A stretch of DNA of 64,000 bases, taken from the NCBI RefSeq assembly GCF_006439395.2, contig NZ_CP083950.1, positions 1,302,001 to 1,366,000 on the forward strand, read 5' to 3'. The notes below the pieces were generated by a model that saw only the letters and a program-made list of their open reading frames with translations, was not told where the DNA came from and ran no database searches. The position numbers were made by a program, and so were the translations under genes. Positions 1-7,702 of the stretch are shown one piece after another (position 1 is the first letter of the stretch; the number at the start of each line of letters is the position of its first letter). Source of the DNA: Mesorhizobium sp. B4-1-4 (GTDB lineage: Bacteria; Pseudomonadota; Alphaproteobacteria; Rhizobiales; Rhizobiaceae).

Positions 1-103
1 CCAGATGCGTGAACACCTTGCGCTCGAACTGGCCGTCGAGATAGGGGCACGGCGACGGCGCGGTCAGGAAGAACTGCGGCGACTGGGTCGGATGCTGCGT
101 CAT
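1..103 (-). CDS. bpt: Aspartate/glutamate leucyltransferase, N-terminal fragment (window edge)
   Basis: Only the first 34 codons are inside the window; the rest lies off the left end. The translation begins [20 protein letters not shown], followed by [14 protein letters not shown]. This matches the conserved N-terminus of the bacterial leucyl-tRNA-protein transferase family (Bpt/Ate), where a cysteine-containing PCPYL segment is typical. The enzyme transfers leucine from Leu-tRNA to proteins with N-terminal Asp or Glu, marking them for ClpS/ClpAP degradation in the cytosol. The start is the ATG at 101-103. An RDD-family membrane protein lies upstream in the same orientation, a pairing common in Rhizobiales. 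Confidence 0.85.
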   Translation of the reverse strand, partial: MTQHPTQSPQFFLTAPSPCPYLDGQFERKVFTHL

Positions 104-241
104 CGAGCCTTGGAAACACTCCTTCGAGTCGCTCTACCTTTGGCGCGGAAAGCGAAAAATTCAACAGGATTGTGAAGGCGCGGGCAAGCGGACGCCTTCA
201 CATTTGCGCTGACGCGACGGGAGCGCTTCCGAAAAATGCCT

Positions 242-712
242 TTAACGGCCGGTGCGGCTGACCACCGTGCCGAGCAGAAGGTCATGTAGCGTGCGCTTAC
301 GATCAGCGACCAGGGTCACCAGCAGGACCAGCGGCGACAGGATGACGTTGCCGGCCCAGAACAGCACGGAGTGGACGACCGCGGTGAGGCCATCGATCGG
401 CCTGCCGTCGAGTCGGTCGAGGCGAATGCCCATCATCTTCATGCCCGTGGTGGCTTGGTCGGCGCTGCCCAGCGTGTTCCAGATATAAAGGATGGCGACG
501 GCCGGCACCAGGATGCCGAACAGCATCCAGCCAAGCCCGAGGGTCAAAAGTCCGAGGAAGAACACCAGTATGGCGAAGGGAATGGTGAGCAATGCGACAA
601 TGACGTAGTCGAGCACGAAGGCCAGCACGCGCCTCGTGCGCACGCCTTCATAGGCCCTGACATCGTCGAGCCGGGTATTGATGATTTCGCCGTCGAGAAC
701 GCGCGCGTTCAT
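242..712 (-). CDS. RDD family membrane protein
   Basis: A 156-residue integral membrane protein. Near the N-terminus it carries the arginine/aspartate pattern of the RDD domain (RTRRVLAFVLDYVIV), then a long hydrophobic block (about residues 35-80) and a second hydrophobic segment near residues 110-135, consistent with three or four membrane helices. The family has no agreed function; some members are linked to ion transport. The ATG at 712 was chosen because GAGGAA sits just upstream, whereas the longer frame to 754 has no ribosome site. It is upstream of bpt and codirectional with it, separated by 138 bp. Confidence 0.8.
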   Translation of the reverse strand: MNARVLDGEIINTRLDDVRAYEGVRTRRVLAFVLDYVIVALLTIPFAILVFFLGLLTLGLGWMLFGILVPAVAILYIWNTLGSADQATTGMKMMGIRLDRLDGRPIDGLTAVVHSVLFWAGNVILSPLVLLVTLVADRKRTLHDLLLGTVVSRTGR

Positions 713-929
713 GTCATTTCCTCGTAACGAGGCCCGACATAGGGTGCGGGCCACTCGATGATGAGATGGTGAAGTTCTGTATCGGAATCAAGGCCAGGAC
801 TATCACCGGGGCGCAAGGCTCGAACCGCGACGAGCATAATCCGAACCGGTTGAATTTGGCACGCGGATGGCATTAGCTTGTTGCGGCGCAACAAAAGCAC
901 TCTGGGAAAGAGGCGAGGGACGGGGCGAT

Positions 930-2315
930 ATGGACTACGACATGCTGGTCATTGGCAGCGGCCCTTCCGGCCGCCGCGCGGCGGTGCAAGCGGCCAAGCT
1001 CGGCAAATCGGTGCTGGTGGTCGACCGTGGCCGGCGCCTGGGCGGCGTCTCCGTGCACACCGGCACAATCCCCTCGAAAACGCTGCGCGAAACGGTCCTT
1101 AACCTGTCAGGCTGGCGCGAGCGCGGCTTTTACGGGCGCGGCTACCGGGTCAAGCAGGACATCTCGGTCGGCGACCTGATCGAGCGCCTGCACAAGACGC
1201 TCGACCACGAGGTCGAGGTGCTGCAGCACCAGTTCATGCGCAACGCGGTCAAGAGCGCGCGTGCGGCGGTGAAGTTCCTCGGCCCCAACAAGGTCAGCCT
1301 GACATCGGACAATGGCGATTACAGCGAAGTCGGTTTCGCCAATGCGCTGATCGCGGTCGGCACCCGGCCGCACCGGCCGAGCGACGTGCCTTTCGACAAG
1401 ACCCGTGTCTTCGACAGCGACGAGATGCTGGAGCTCCACCGCCTCCCCCGCACGCTGACCGTGATTGGCGCCGGCGTCATCGGCGTCGAATATGCCACGA
1501 TCTTTTCCGCGCTCGATGTACCGGTGACACTGGTCGAGCCGCGCAACTCCATCCTCGATTTCGTCGACCGCGAGATCGTCGACGATTTCATCCACCAGAT
1601 GCGCGATCGCGGCATGACGATCCGGCTGGGCAGCGCGGTGAAGGAAATCCGTTCCAGGCCCGAAGCCGCCGAGGTGGAATTGGCCGACGGCCGCACCATT
1701 CGTTCGGAGGTCGTGCTCTACGCCGCCGGCCGCACCGGGAATGTCGGCAGCCTGGGTCTCGACGTGGTCGGCATCGAGGCCGACTCCAGGGGCCGCATCA
1801 AGGTCGATCCGCAGACTTTCCAGACCAGTGTGCCGAACATCTACGCCGCCGGCGATGTCATCGGCTTTCCGAGTCTTGCCTCGACATCGATGGAGCAGGG
1901 TAGGGTGGCGGCCTGCCATGCTTTCGGCGTGACGTTGCCACCGCCGCCGGAAACCTTTCCGTATGGGATCTATGCGGTGCCGGAGATCTCCACGGTCGGC
2001 CATTCCGAGGAGCAGGTGCGCCAGAGCGGCGGTGCCTATGAGGTTGGTGTCGCGCGCTTCCGCGAGACGTCGCGCGGCCACATAATGGGCGTCGATACCG
2101 GCTTCCTGAAGCTCCTGTTCTCGATCGAGACGCGCCGCCTGCTCGGCGCGCATATTGTGGGCGAGGGCGCAACCGAGCTGATCCATATCGGCCAGGCCGT
2201 CATCAATCTCGGCGGCACCGTCGACTTCTTCGTCAACAACACCTTCAACTATCCGACGCTGGCGGAGGCCTACAAGATCGCCGGCCTCGACGCCTGGAAC
2301 AGGATGGGGCGGTAG
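930..2315 (+). CDS. sthA: Soluble Si-specific NAD(P)+ transhydrogenase
   Basis: A 461-residue flavoprotein of the pyridine nucleotide-disulfide oxidoreductase family, the normal size for SthA, which interconverts NADPH and NADH in the cytosol. Visible features are the FAD-binding GSGPSGRRAA motif at the N-terminus, a second Rossmann motif (GAGVIGVEYA) near residue 180, the ATG/AAGD flavin motif (YAAGDVIGFPSLA) and the C-terminal dimerisation domain. The place of the redox disulfide of lipoamide dehydrogenases reads GGVSVHTGTIPSK, so both cysteine positions are Ser and Thr. Loss of the disulfide separates transhydrogenases from disulfide reductases. The ATG at 930 follows an AGGCGAGG ribosome site; the longer frame from 867 is less likely. 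Confidence 0.9.
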   Translation: MDYDMLVIGSGPSGRRAAVQAAKLGKSVLVVDRGRRLGGVSVHTGTIPSKTLRETVLNLSGWRERGFYGRGYRVKQDISVGDLIERLHKTLDHEVEVLQHQFMRNAVKSARAAVKFLGPNKVSLTSDNGDYSEVGFANALIAVGTRPHRPSDVPFDKTRVFDSDEMLELHRLPRTLTVIGAGVIGVEYATIFSALDVPVTLVEPRNSILDFVDREIVDDFIHQMRDRGMTIRLGSAVKEIRSRPEAAEVELADGRTIRSEVVLYAAGRTGNVGSLGLDVVGIEADSRGRIKVDPQTFQTSVPNIYAAGDVIGFPSLASTSMEQGRVAACHAFGVTLPPPPETFPYGIYAVPEISTVGHSEEQVRQSGGAYEVGVARFRETSRGHIMGVDTGFLKLLFSIETRRLLGAHIVGEGATELIHIGQAVINLGGTVDFFVNNTFNYPTLAEAYKIAGLDAWNRMGR

Positions 2316-2318
2316 ACT

Positions 2319-3425
2319 CTATCCGTCCAGCTGCGACAGCAGCGCCAGCATCACATCGGCCGAAGGCATGGGCAGCACTGCCTCGATTTCCGCCGGTCGC
2401 ACACCGGCAATGGTGTCGCTGCCGGCCGCGACCGTGCCGAGCGGCCCACGGAAACCGTGCTTCGACCAGGCGAGCTCCTGCAGCTTCGGACTGGTCAGTG
2501 CTTCCAGCAACCTGTCGACGGTCGGGTCTATGGTGATCAGCGGGTGCGCCGAATAGACCGTCGGGCGCGGGTAGAGGATTTCAGGCTTGGCGCCGGCGCC
2601 GGCCTGCACGCGTTGCCAGCGGGCCGGGTCGGCAAGCGCCCATTCCACCAGCTGGTTCTCATAACCCACCACCATCGGCTCGGCACCAAGACCGCCGGCA
2701 ATGTACTGGTCGAACAGTTTTCCCGACGATGAGGATTTCAACCCCATGCTACGGAAGATCGCCTTGGCCTTGTCGCCATGCTGGGCAAGCAGTTCCTGCG
2801 TCGCCACGTCGCCGCTCATCAGGCTCAGCACCAGACCGGCGAACATGAAGCCCGAATTCGAACGGTTCGGATCGGTGGAGACAATCCGGGTCCGGCCGTA
2901 GAGCTCGGCGATGCCCAGATCCGACCAGTTCTTGCCGGCAAGGATGGCCTCGAGCAGCGCCTTGAGGTCGAGCTGGTTATAACCGCCCTTGGCGGCGACG
3001 GTGACCAGCCCGCTCTTTTTCAGCCCCTCGACCACCGGTCCCCAGGTGTAGACGACGATCGGTGAATTGAGCACGACCTGGTCGTTGCGGATCGCCACGC
3101 CGCTTTTGCGCGCCAGATCGACCATGATCGACGAGGACGGCCACAGGAACTGCGGCTTCTGCGACAACAATACCTGTTCGCGGACCATCTCGACCGAGCC
3201 GGCGACGCGCGCGTCGAGCTCCAGCCCATATCCGCCGAGCGCATGGACGACATCCGGATCGGCGAGGAAGGCCTGCTTCTCGCCGCCGATGAAGCCGAAC
3301 AGATGTGCCCGGTTGCCGAGATAGCCGCGAAATTCCGGCCGGTCTTTCAGCGTCAGATAGCCGCCGGTGCCGGCCGCGGCGGCACCCAGCAGTCCCAGTC
3401 CGAAAGCGCGGCGTGAAATGGCCAT
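2319..3425 (-). CDS. Tat-exported solute-binding protein of the TelA/XpaC operon
   Basis: A 368-residue periplasmic protein. The N-terminus (MAISRRAFGLGLLGAAAAGT) is a twin-arginine signal. The rest looks like a periplasmic binding protein of the SBP_bac_11/ModA-like fold, with WPSSSIMVDLARKSG and DPNRSNSGFMFAGL segments. Corresponding segments (WPASSVWVDLF and SATQSNSGASAYL) occur in the lipoprotein two genes upstream, so the two are likely paralogous domains. It is the last gene of a four-gene leftward operon; its ATG overlaps the stop of the XpaC-like gene by one base (TGATG). No ABC permease or ATPase is nearby, so a sensing or scaffold role is as likely as transport. The ligand cannot be told. 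Confidence 0.75.
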   Translation of the reverse strand: MAISRRAFGLGLLGAAAAGTGGYLTLKDRPEFRGYLGNRAHLFGFIGGEKQAFLADPDVVHALGGYGLELDARVAGSVEMVREQVLLSQKPQFLWPSSSIMVDLARKSGVAIRNDQVVLNSPIVVYTWGPVVEGLKKSGLVTVAAKGGYNQLDLKALLEAILAGKNWSDLGIAELYGRTRIVSTDPNRSNSGFMFAGLVLSLMSGDVATQELLAQHGDKAKAIFRSMGLKSSSSGKLFDQYIAGGLGAEPMVVGYENQLVEWALADPARWQRVQAGAGAKPEILYPRPTVYSAHPLITIDPTVDRLLEALTSPKLQELAWSKHGFRGPLGTVAAGSDTIAGVRPAEIEAVLPMPSADVMLALLSQLDG

Positions 3426-4039
3426 CAGCGACCGATATCCTCTTTGAGCGACTCCTGAATGAGTCGCAGGTCAACGTCGAGCGTACCGAGCTCACTGTCG
3501 GCGAGGCTGTCGGAATAATGGACGAAGGCGTCCTGCAGCTTGGCGATGACAGCACCGACATTCGCAAGCCGCGCCTGGCTTGGCGCCCGCCGGTTCGCCA
3601 GCGTCGCGTAGCCCTCCGCCACCTCCGCCGCTTGCGGCACATAATAGGTAAGGAAGCGCCGCACCGAAGGCGCGGTCTCCGGTTTTTGTTCGACCTTGGA
3701 AATCACGTCGGCGGCAATATCGGACAGGTTCTTCACCTTGGCCTTCATGTCCTTGTCGGCGATCGAACCGGCAGCTGCCGTGAGCCGGTCCGCAGCCGGC
3801 TGCGCCTGCGCCAGGAGTTCGCGGGCAAACGCAACGCGGCTGCCGCTGATCGAGCTGAGATCGAGCCCTTCGAACAGCTGACGCGGCGCCAGCACGAACA
3901 CCAGCCCGGCGAAGACCAGCGCTGAGATCACCGCCGAGACCAGGAACGGGAACTGGGTGAGGGCGCTCAGACCGATCAGCAGCGCGGCGGAAACCAGGCC
4001 CGCCACAATCCAGTTCCAATCATTGCCAAAGCCGCGCAT
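3425..4039 (-). CDS. XpaC-like membrane protein (5-bromo-4-chloroindolyl phosphate hydrolysis family)
   Basis: A 204-residue protein with two adjacent hydrophobic segments near the N-terminus (about residues 8-50) and an alpha-helical cytosolic part (about 60-200) rich in Ala, Lys and Asp. This layout and the C-terminal helix pattern (RRFLTYYVPQA, then DLRLIQESLKEDI) fit the XpaC family. In Bacillus xpaC lies next to the TelA homologue yaaN, and here too a TelA-like gene is in the operon. The ATG at 4039 is eight bases after the upstream stop; longer open frames here are shadows. The family name comes from an indirect phenotype, and its biochemical role is not known. Confidence 0.75.
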   Translation of the reverse strand: MRGFGNDWNWIVAGLVSAALLIGLSALTQFPFLVSAVISALVFAGLVFVLAPRQLFEGLDLSSISGSRVAFARELLAQAQPAADRLTAAAGSIADKDMKAKVKNLSDIAADVISKVEQKPETAPSVRRFLTYYVPQAAEVAEGYATLANRRAPSQARLANVGAVIAKLQDAFVHYSDSLADSELGTLDVDLRLIQESLKEDIGR

Positions 4040-4047
4040 GTCCTGCC

Positions 4048-5619
4048 TTAATTGTAGCCGCGAGCGGCGCGGAAGGCGCCTGCCAGATCTCCGCTGCCAT
4101 TGAAAACGCGCGCCGATGTCGCCTTGGCGAGGCTGTCGAGCTGGCTCTTGTCGGCGTCGCCGAAAGTGATGCCGAACACCGGCACGCGCACCGGCGCCTG
4201 ATGCCATTGCTCGAGGAAGCGGTCGGCGCTGCCATCGGTGCGGCCGTCGGTCATGATGACGATCGCCGGTAGGTATTTCGCAAGCTCGGCGGTTGCGGTG
4301 ATCTTCTGCAGCGCCTGTTCGGCACAGGCATACATGTCCGTGCCGCCGCCGGCATGCTGCTCCGCGACATCGCCGAGCAACTGGCTCTGCCCGGCCGGGT
4401 CGCCGCTCGCCTCGAAAACGGTGCGCACCGTGCCGTCGAAGGGCAGCACGAAGATGCGGTCCGCGGGCGTCCATTGCGCCAGGACCTCGCTCGCCTTCTC
4501 CGGTGTGAACAGGAACTGTGCGGCCGCTTGGAGCTGCTTCTCGCCTTCGTTCTCCATCGAGCCGGAGAAGTCGAAACAGAGCGCCGTCAGCGACGGCTTG
4601 CGCAAGGCCTGCTGGTAAAGATCCAGCGCCTTACGGATCACCGCCGGCTCCGGCATGCGGATCGAGGTCACCAGCTTGCCCGGATCGAAATTCCAGTCCG
4701 GTTCAGCCGCGGCCTGGATCGCCGAGCCGCCAAGCGGCAGCCGCCGGCCGGTGTCGGCGATGCGTTTGCGCACCGCGTCCGACTGCAGATAGGCGAGCAG
4801 ATCGGTGAAGAATTTTTCGACATCCGGGCCGTGGCCATGGTCGATGAAGCCGAGCGGCGAATCGCCGACGGCGACCCCGTCGGCCGGATAGATCGCATAG
4901 AGCGGCTCGTCGCCCATCTGCTTTAACTTATTGTTGGCCTCCTTGAGCGTCGCTTCGTAGTTCCACATCGCGTCATAGAGCGTGCCCTGACGCGCGGACT
5001 CGACATAGAGGTCGGCGAGCCAGCCGGACGATCCGGAAGACCTCTCGACGCCCTGCAGCAGGCCGCTGACCGTGTCGTGCACGGCCGGATTGTCGAGATC
5101 GCCGGGCTCGATCACCTGCTTGCCGCCAAGCGCGCTGGACAGCATGGCGAGATAGGCGCTGGCGCCCGAATTCGACTGCGTGGCCGAGGTCATCAGGAAT
5201 TTCAGCTTGCCATCCTTCACCGCGGCGAGGATGTCCTTCATGAACACTTGCTTGCCGACCCAACCGAGTTCGGCGGCCCTCGATTTGCGCACGCCCAAAA
5301 TGACCGGCATCTGCGCGATCGAGGTCAGGTTGCGCACCTTGCGGCCGGAATCGAACAGGTCGACCCAGACGCTCGATGCCGGCCACACCGCATCCTGCTC
5401 TAGGCCATCAGGCTTTTGCAGGCCGAGCCCGATGTCGAGCGACCCCTGGTAGGAGATGGTGCAGGTCGCACCCTGCTTGGCGCAGAACTCCTGCACGATC
5501 GGCTCCAGCACCGTGTTTTCGGAGCCGGAGACGATCGAGAATTTCACATTGCTGGAATTGCAGGCGGCCAGCAGCAGGGAGACCGCAAGGACGAGAACCG
5601 ACGTCAGCGTCTTCGGCAT
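4048..5619 (-). CDS. Lipoprotein with fused solute-binding and von Willebrand A domains
   Basis: A 523-residue exported protein. Residues 1-20 form a lipoprotein signal (lipobox LLAAC). Residues about 25-300 resemble a periplasmic solute-binding domain (SATQSNSGASAYL segment). Residues about 345-520 form a VWA domain with an intact MIDAS metal site: DFSGS for DxSxS, a Thr in AGGGTDMY, and an Asp in IMTDGRTDG. VWA domains bind partners through this metal. The gene is second in the operon, ten bases after the TelA-like gene and eight before the XpaC-like gene. The ATG at 5619 was preferred to the TTG one codon upstream because GGAGG is better spaced for it. The combination suggests a membrane-anchored sensor or adaptor; this is inference. 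Confidence 0.8.
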   Translation of the reverse strand: MPKTLTSVLVLAVSLLLAACNSSNVKFSIVSGSENTVLEPIVQEFCAKQGATCTISYQGSLDIGLGLQKPDGLEQDAVWPASSVWVDLFDSGRKVRNLTSIAQMPVILGVRKSRAAELGWVGKQVFMKDILAAVKDGKLKFLMTSATQSNSGASAYLAMLSSALGGKQVIEPGDLDNPAVHDTVSGLLQGVERSSGSSGWLADLYVESARQGTLYDAMWNYEATLKEANNKLKQMGDEPLYAIYPADGVAVGDSPLGFIDHGHGPDVEKFFTDLLAYLQSDAVRKRIADTGRRLPLGGSAIQAAAEPDWNFDPGKLVTSIRMPEPAVIRKALDLYQQALRKPSLTALCFDFSGSMENEGEKQLQAAAQFLFTPEKASEVLAQWTPADRIFVLPFDGTVRTVFEASGDPAGQSQLLGDVAEQHAGGGTDMYACAEQALQKITATAELAKYLPAIVIMTDGRTDGSADRFLEQWHQAPVRVPVFGITFGDADKSQLDSLAKATSARVFNGSGDLAGAFRAARGYN

Positions 5620-5629
5620 CAAGCCTCCG

Positions 5630-6709
5630 TCAGCCCTGGGTGAGCGCTTTCTTGAGATCGGCGGTCATCTGGTCCATCTGCTTCTCGGCGTCGGCCCGTT
5701 TTTGCCGGCCCTCCTGCTGGACCTTGAGCACGCCTTGCACGGTGTCGATGAGATCGCGGTTGGCCTGCGCCAGCGTTTCGACGTCGACGATGCCGCGCTG
5801 CGCCTGCTCCTCGATCGAGATCGCCTGATCCTTCATCATCTTCGATGTCTGGCGGATCATCTCGTTGGTGGCGTCCGTCACCGTCTTCTGCAGCTCGAGC
5901 GCCGATTTCTGGTTGGTCAGGCCAAGCAGGATGACCATTTTCTGCTTCCAGGCGGGCACGGTCAGCGCCGAAGTCGCCTGCAGATTCTCGATCAGCGTCT
6001 CATCACCGGACTGGACGATGCGGATCTGCGGCAGCTGCTGAATGCCGAGCTGGCGCGCCTGGACGAGGTAGAAAACCCGCTTTTCCAGCCGGTCGAGCGC
6101 TTGCACCGCGTCCTGATAGCCTTGCGCCTCCAATGTGCCGCCCGCGTCGCTGCCCTTGGCGTCGGCCGCCGCCTTCAGCTTGGGCAGTTCGTTGGCGCGG
6201 TAGTCGTCGACGAATTTTTTGCCGGCCTGCACATAGGCGTCGAGCTTGAGGATGGAGTCCTTCGTCTGCTCGTGCAGGTCGTCGAGCACTGCAATGTCGC
6301 GCCGCAGCGTGTCCTTGTGGCGGTCGAGTTCCAGGCCGATGCGGTCGATCTGTCCCGCAACATCCTCGTATTTTTCCTTGAAGCGCTCCAGCCGCGCCTT
6401 GAACGACGAAAACAGATTGCTGAGGAAACCCTGGTCTTTCAGCGAGGCCGGATCGAGGTTCTTGGCCTTCATGATGATGTCGGTCAGGAGGTCGCCGGTG
6501 TCGCCGAGATCGCGGTTGCGGATCTGCGACAGGATCCTGTCGGCATAGTCGCTGACGGATTGCTGGGCGCGGTCTCCAAAGACCGAAATCGCGGCGCGAT
6601 CGCGCACGTCGATGCTGTCCTCGATCTTGGCGATTTCGGCTGGATTGGCTGCGATGACCGGCAATTGCGAAGTGTCGTCGAGCAGAGTGATGCTGTTCTT
6701 GTCGGCCAT
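5630..6709 (-). CDS. TelA/KlaA-like toxic anion resistance family protein
   Basis: A 359-residue soluble, strongly alpha-helical protein. The KNLDPASLKDQGF region and the conserved block from about residue 220 (QIRIVQSGDETLIENLQ, then VPAWKQKMVILLGL) are hallmarks of the TelA family, named from plasmid tellurite resistance. Chromosomal members are linked to envelope stress and other toxic compounds rather than tellurite alone. It is the first gene of the leftward operon TelA-like, binding/VWA lipoprotein, XpaC-like, Tat-exported binding protein. A GGGGGAGG ribosome site precedes the ATG. A dyad-symmetric stretch at 6734-6763 upstream may be an operator. Whether this locus affects tellurite is unknown. 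Confidence 0.85.
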   Translation of the reverse strand: MADKNSITLLDDTSQLPVIAANPAEIAKIEDSIDVRDRAAISVFGDRAQQSVSDYADRILSQIRNRDLGDTGDLLTDIIMKAKNLDPASLKDQGFLSNLFSSFKARLERFKEKYEDVAGQIDRIGLELDRHKDTLRRDIAVLDDLHEQTKDSILKLDAYVQAGKKFVDDYRANELPKLKAAADAKGSDAGGTLEAQGYQDAVQALDRLEKRVFYLVQARQLGIQQLPQIRIVQSGDETLIENLQATSALTVPAWKQKMVILLGLTNQKSALELQKTVTDATNEMIRQTSKMMKDQAISIEEQAQRGIVDVETLAQANRDLIDTVQGVLKVQQEGRQKRADAEKQMDQMTADLKKALTQG

Positions 6710-6733
6710 GCAGACCTCCCCCTCAGTGAACAG

Positions 6734-6763
6734 TATCTCGATAGACAGTCTGTAACAGAGATA
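6734..6763. promoter_or_regulatory. Candidate operator upstream of the TelA-like operon
   Basis: A 30-bp stretch with nested dyad symmetry: outer arms TATCTC (6734-6739) and GAGATA (6758-6763) flank the near-centred odd palindrome ACAGTCTGT (6745-6753). It lies about 25 bp before the TelA-like start codon, where a repressor or activator site would be expected. The outer arms are offset by one base from the inner centre, so they may be two overlapping sites. No regulator gene is adjacent. Confidence 0.35.
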
Positions 6764-6826
6764 TGTCGCCGCTGTGGAGAAAGGAAGCCCCAGGCCACTT
6801 TCGGGGATAATTCGGGGTAAATAGCG

Positions 6827-7501
6827 TCACCTTTCAGCTACGTGCGCCACGGCAGCCGGCCCCGCCAGCCATTGCCTGACGATCGCGGCGTCGGGATCAC
6901 CGATTTCGTGGCCCGATGGGATGATCCGGGCCTCGATCTCGCTACCGTGCCGGCTGAGCAGCGTCACCAGCGCCGGCGCGAAGGGTCCGTAGGTTTCGTC
7001 GACGGCCCCGGCGATGATCAGTGCGCGGGTTCCCTTCAGGTCCGTCGCCGGCGTTTGGTCGAGCACGGGCATTGGCCTCAGCAGCGCCGCCCTGCGCACG
7101 ATACCGGGATGGAGCAGCATCAGGCTGGAAATCAGGTTGGCGCCATTCGAGTAGCCAAGGAAGGTCGCGCGATCGAGGTCGAGCCCATGGCGCTTGGCGG
7201 CCTGGCTTGCGAATGCCGCGAAGGCAGCCGTCTCCGCAAGGATACTCTTCTGTTCAAAACGCGTCGGGGTTATCCGCTCGAACCAGCGAAAACCGTCCTC
7301 CTGGGGGATACGGCCACGTGCCGCGACCAGCACGGCGCCGGGCGCGATCCGTCTTGCCAGCGGCACCAGGGTGGTCTCGTCGACCCCCGATCCATGCAGC
7401 AGGAAAAGGCATTCACGGCCGTCCCCGCCGTCCCCCAGGAGACGATAGGGAAAGGCCATATCCATCCGCAGCGGACTGTTTTCGACGCTGTTGCCAGTCA
7501 T
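6827..7501 (-). CDS. Alpha/beta hydrolase (phospholipase/carboxylesterase type)
   Basis: A 224-residue cytosolic hydrolase of the esterase/phospholipase family related to YpfH and acyl-protein thioesterases. The oxyanion region is LFLLHGSGVDE (residues about 32-42), the nucleophile serine is in GYSNG (about 116), the acid in GAVDETYGPF, and the histidine in SGHEIGD, so the triad is complete. The length is normal for the family. The ATG at 7501 has AGAGGATG just upstream. It lies between the TelA-like operon and the divergent OpgC-like gene, with no clear functional link to either. The substrate cannot be deduced. Confidence 0.8.
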   Translation of the reverse strand: MTGNSVENSPLRMDMAFPYRLLGDGGDGRECLFLLHGSGVDETTLVPLARRIAPGAVLVAARGRIPQEDGFRWFERITPTRFEQKSILAETAAFAAFASQAAKRHGLDLDRATFLGYSNGANLISSLMLLHPGIVRRAALLRPMPVLDQTPATDLKGTRALIIAGAVDETYGPFAPALVTLLSRHGSEIEARIIPSGHEIGDPDAAIVRQWLAGPAAVAHVAER

Positions 7502-7702
7502 CCCGCATCCTCTTGATTATATGACGTCTCGCTCAATTTGCCGGCTTCAAAACGCAATATTTTCATGCTCCGCGAAAGTTGATTGAACCAGGCGCATTCC
7601 AGCCCGTTTCAGCGCCGATATACTCCCGATGGGAGGAATCGAAGCGGTGCGCCGGGGGTCGCATTGCTGGACATGAACAACCAGCTTTGAGGCCTTTTGT
7701 CG

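Noticed and set aside
1107..2186. Long open frame antisense to sthA
   Set aside because: His/Arg-rich shadow of a high-GC gene, with no recognisable motif and full overlap with a well-supported enzyme.
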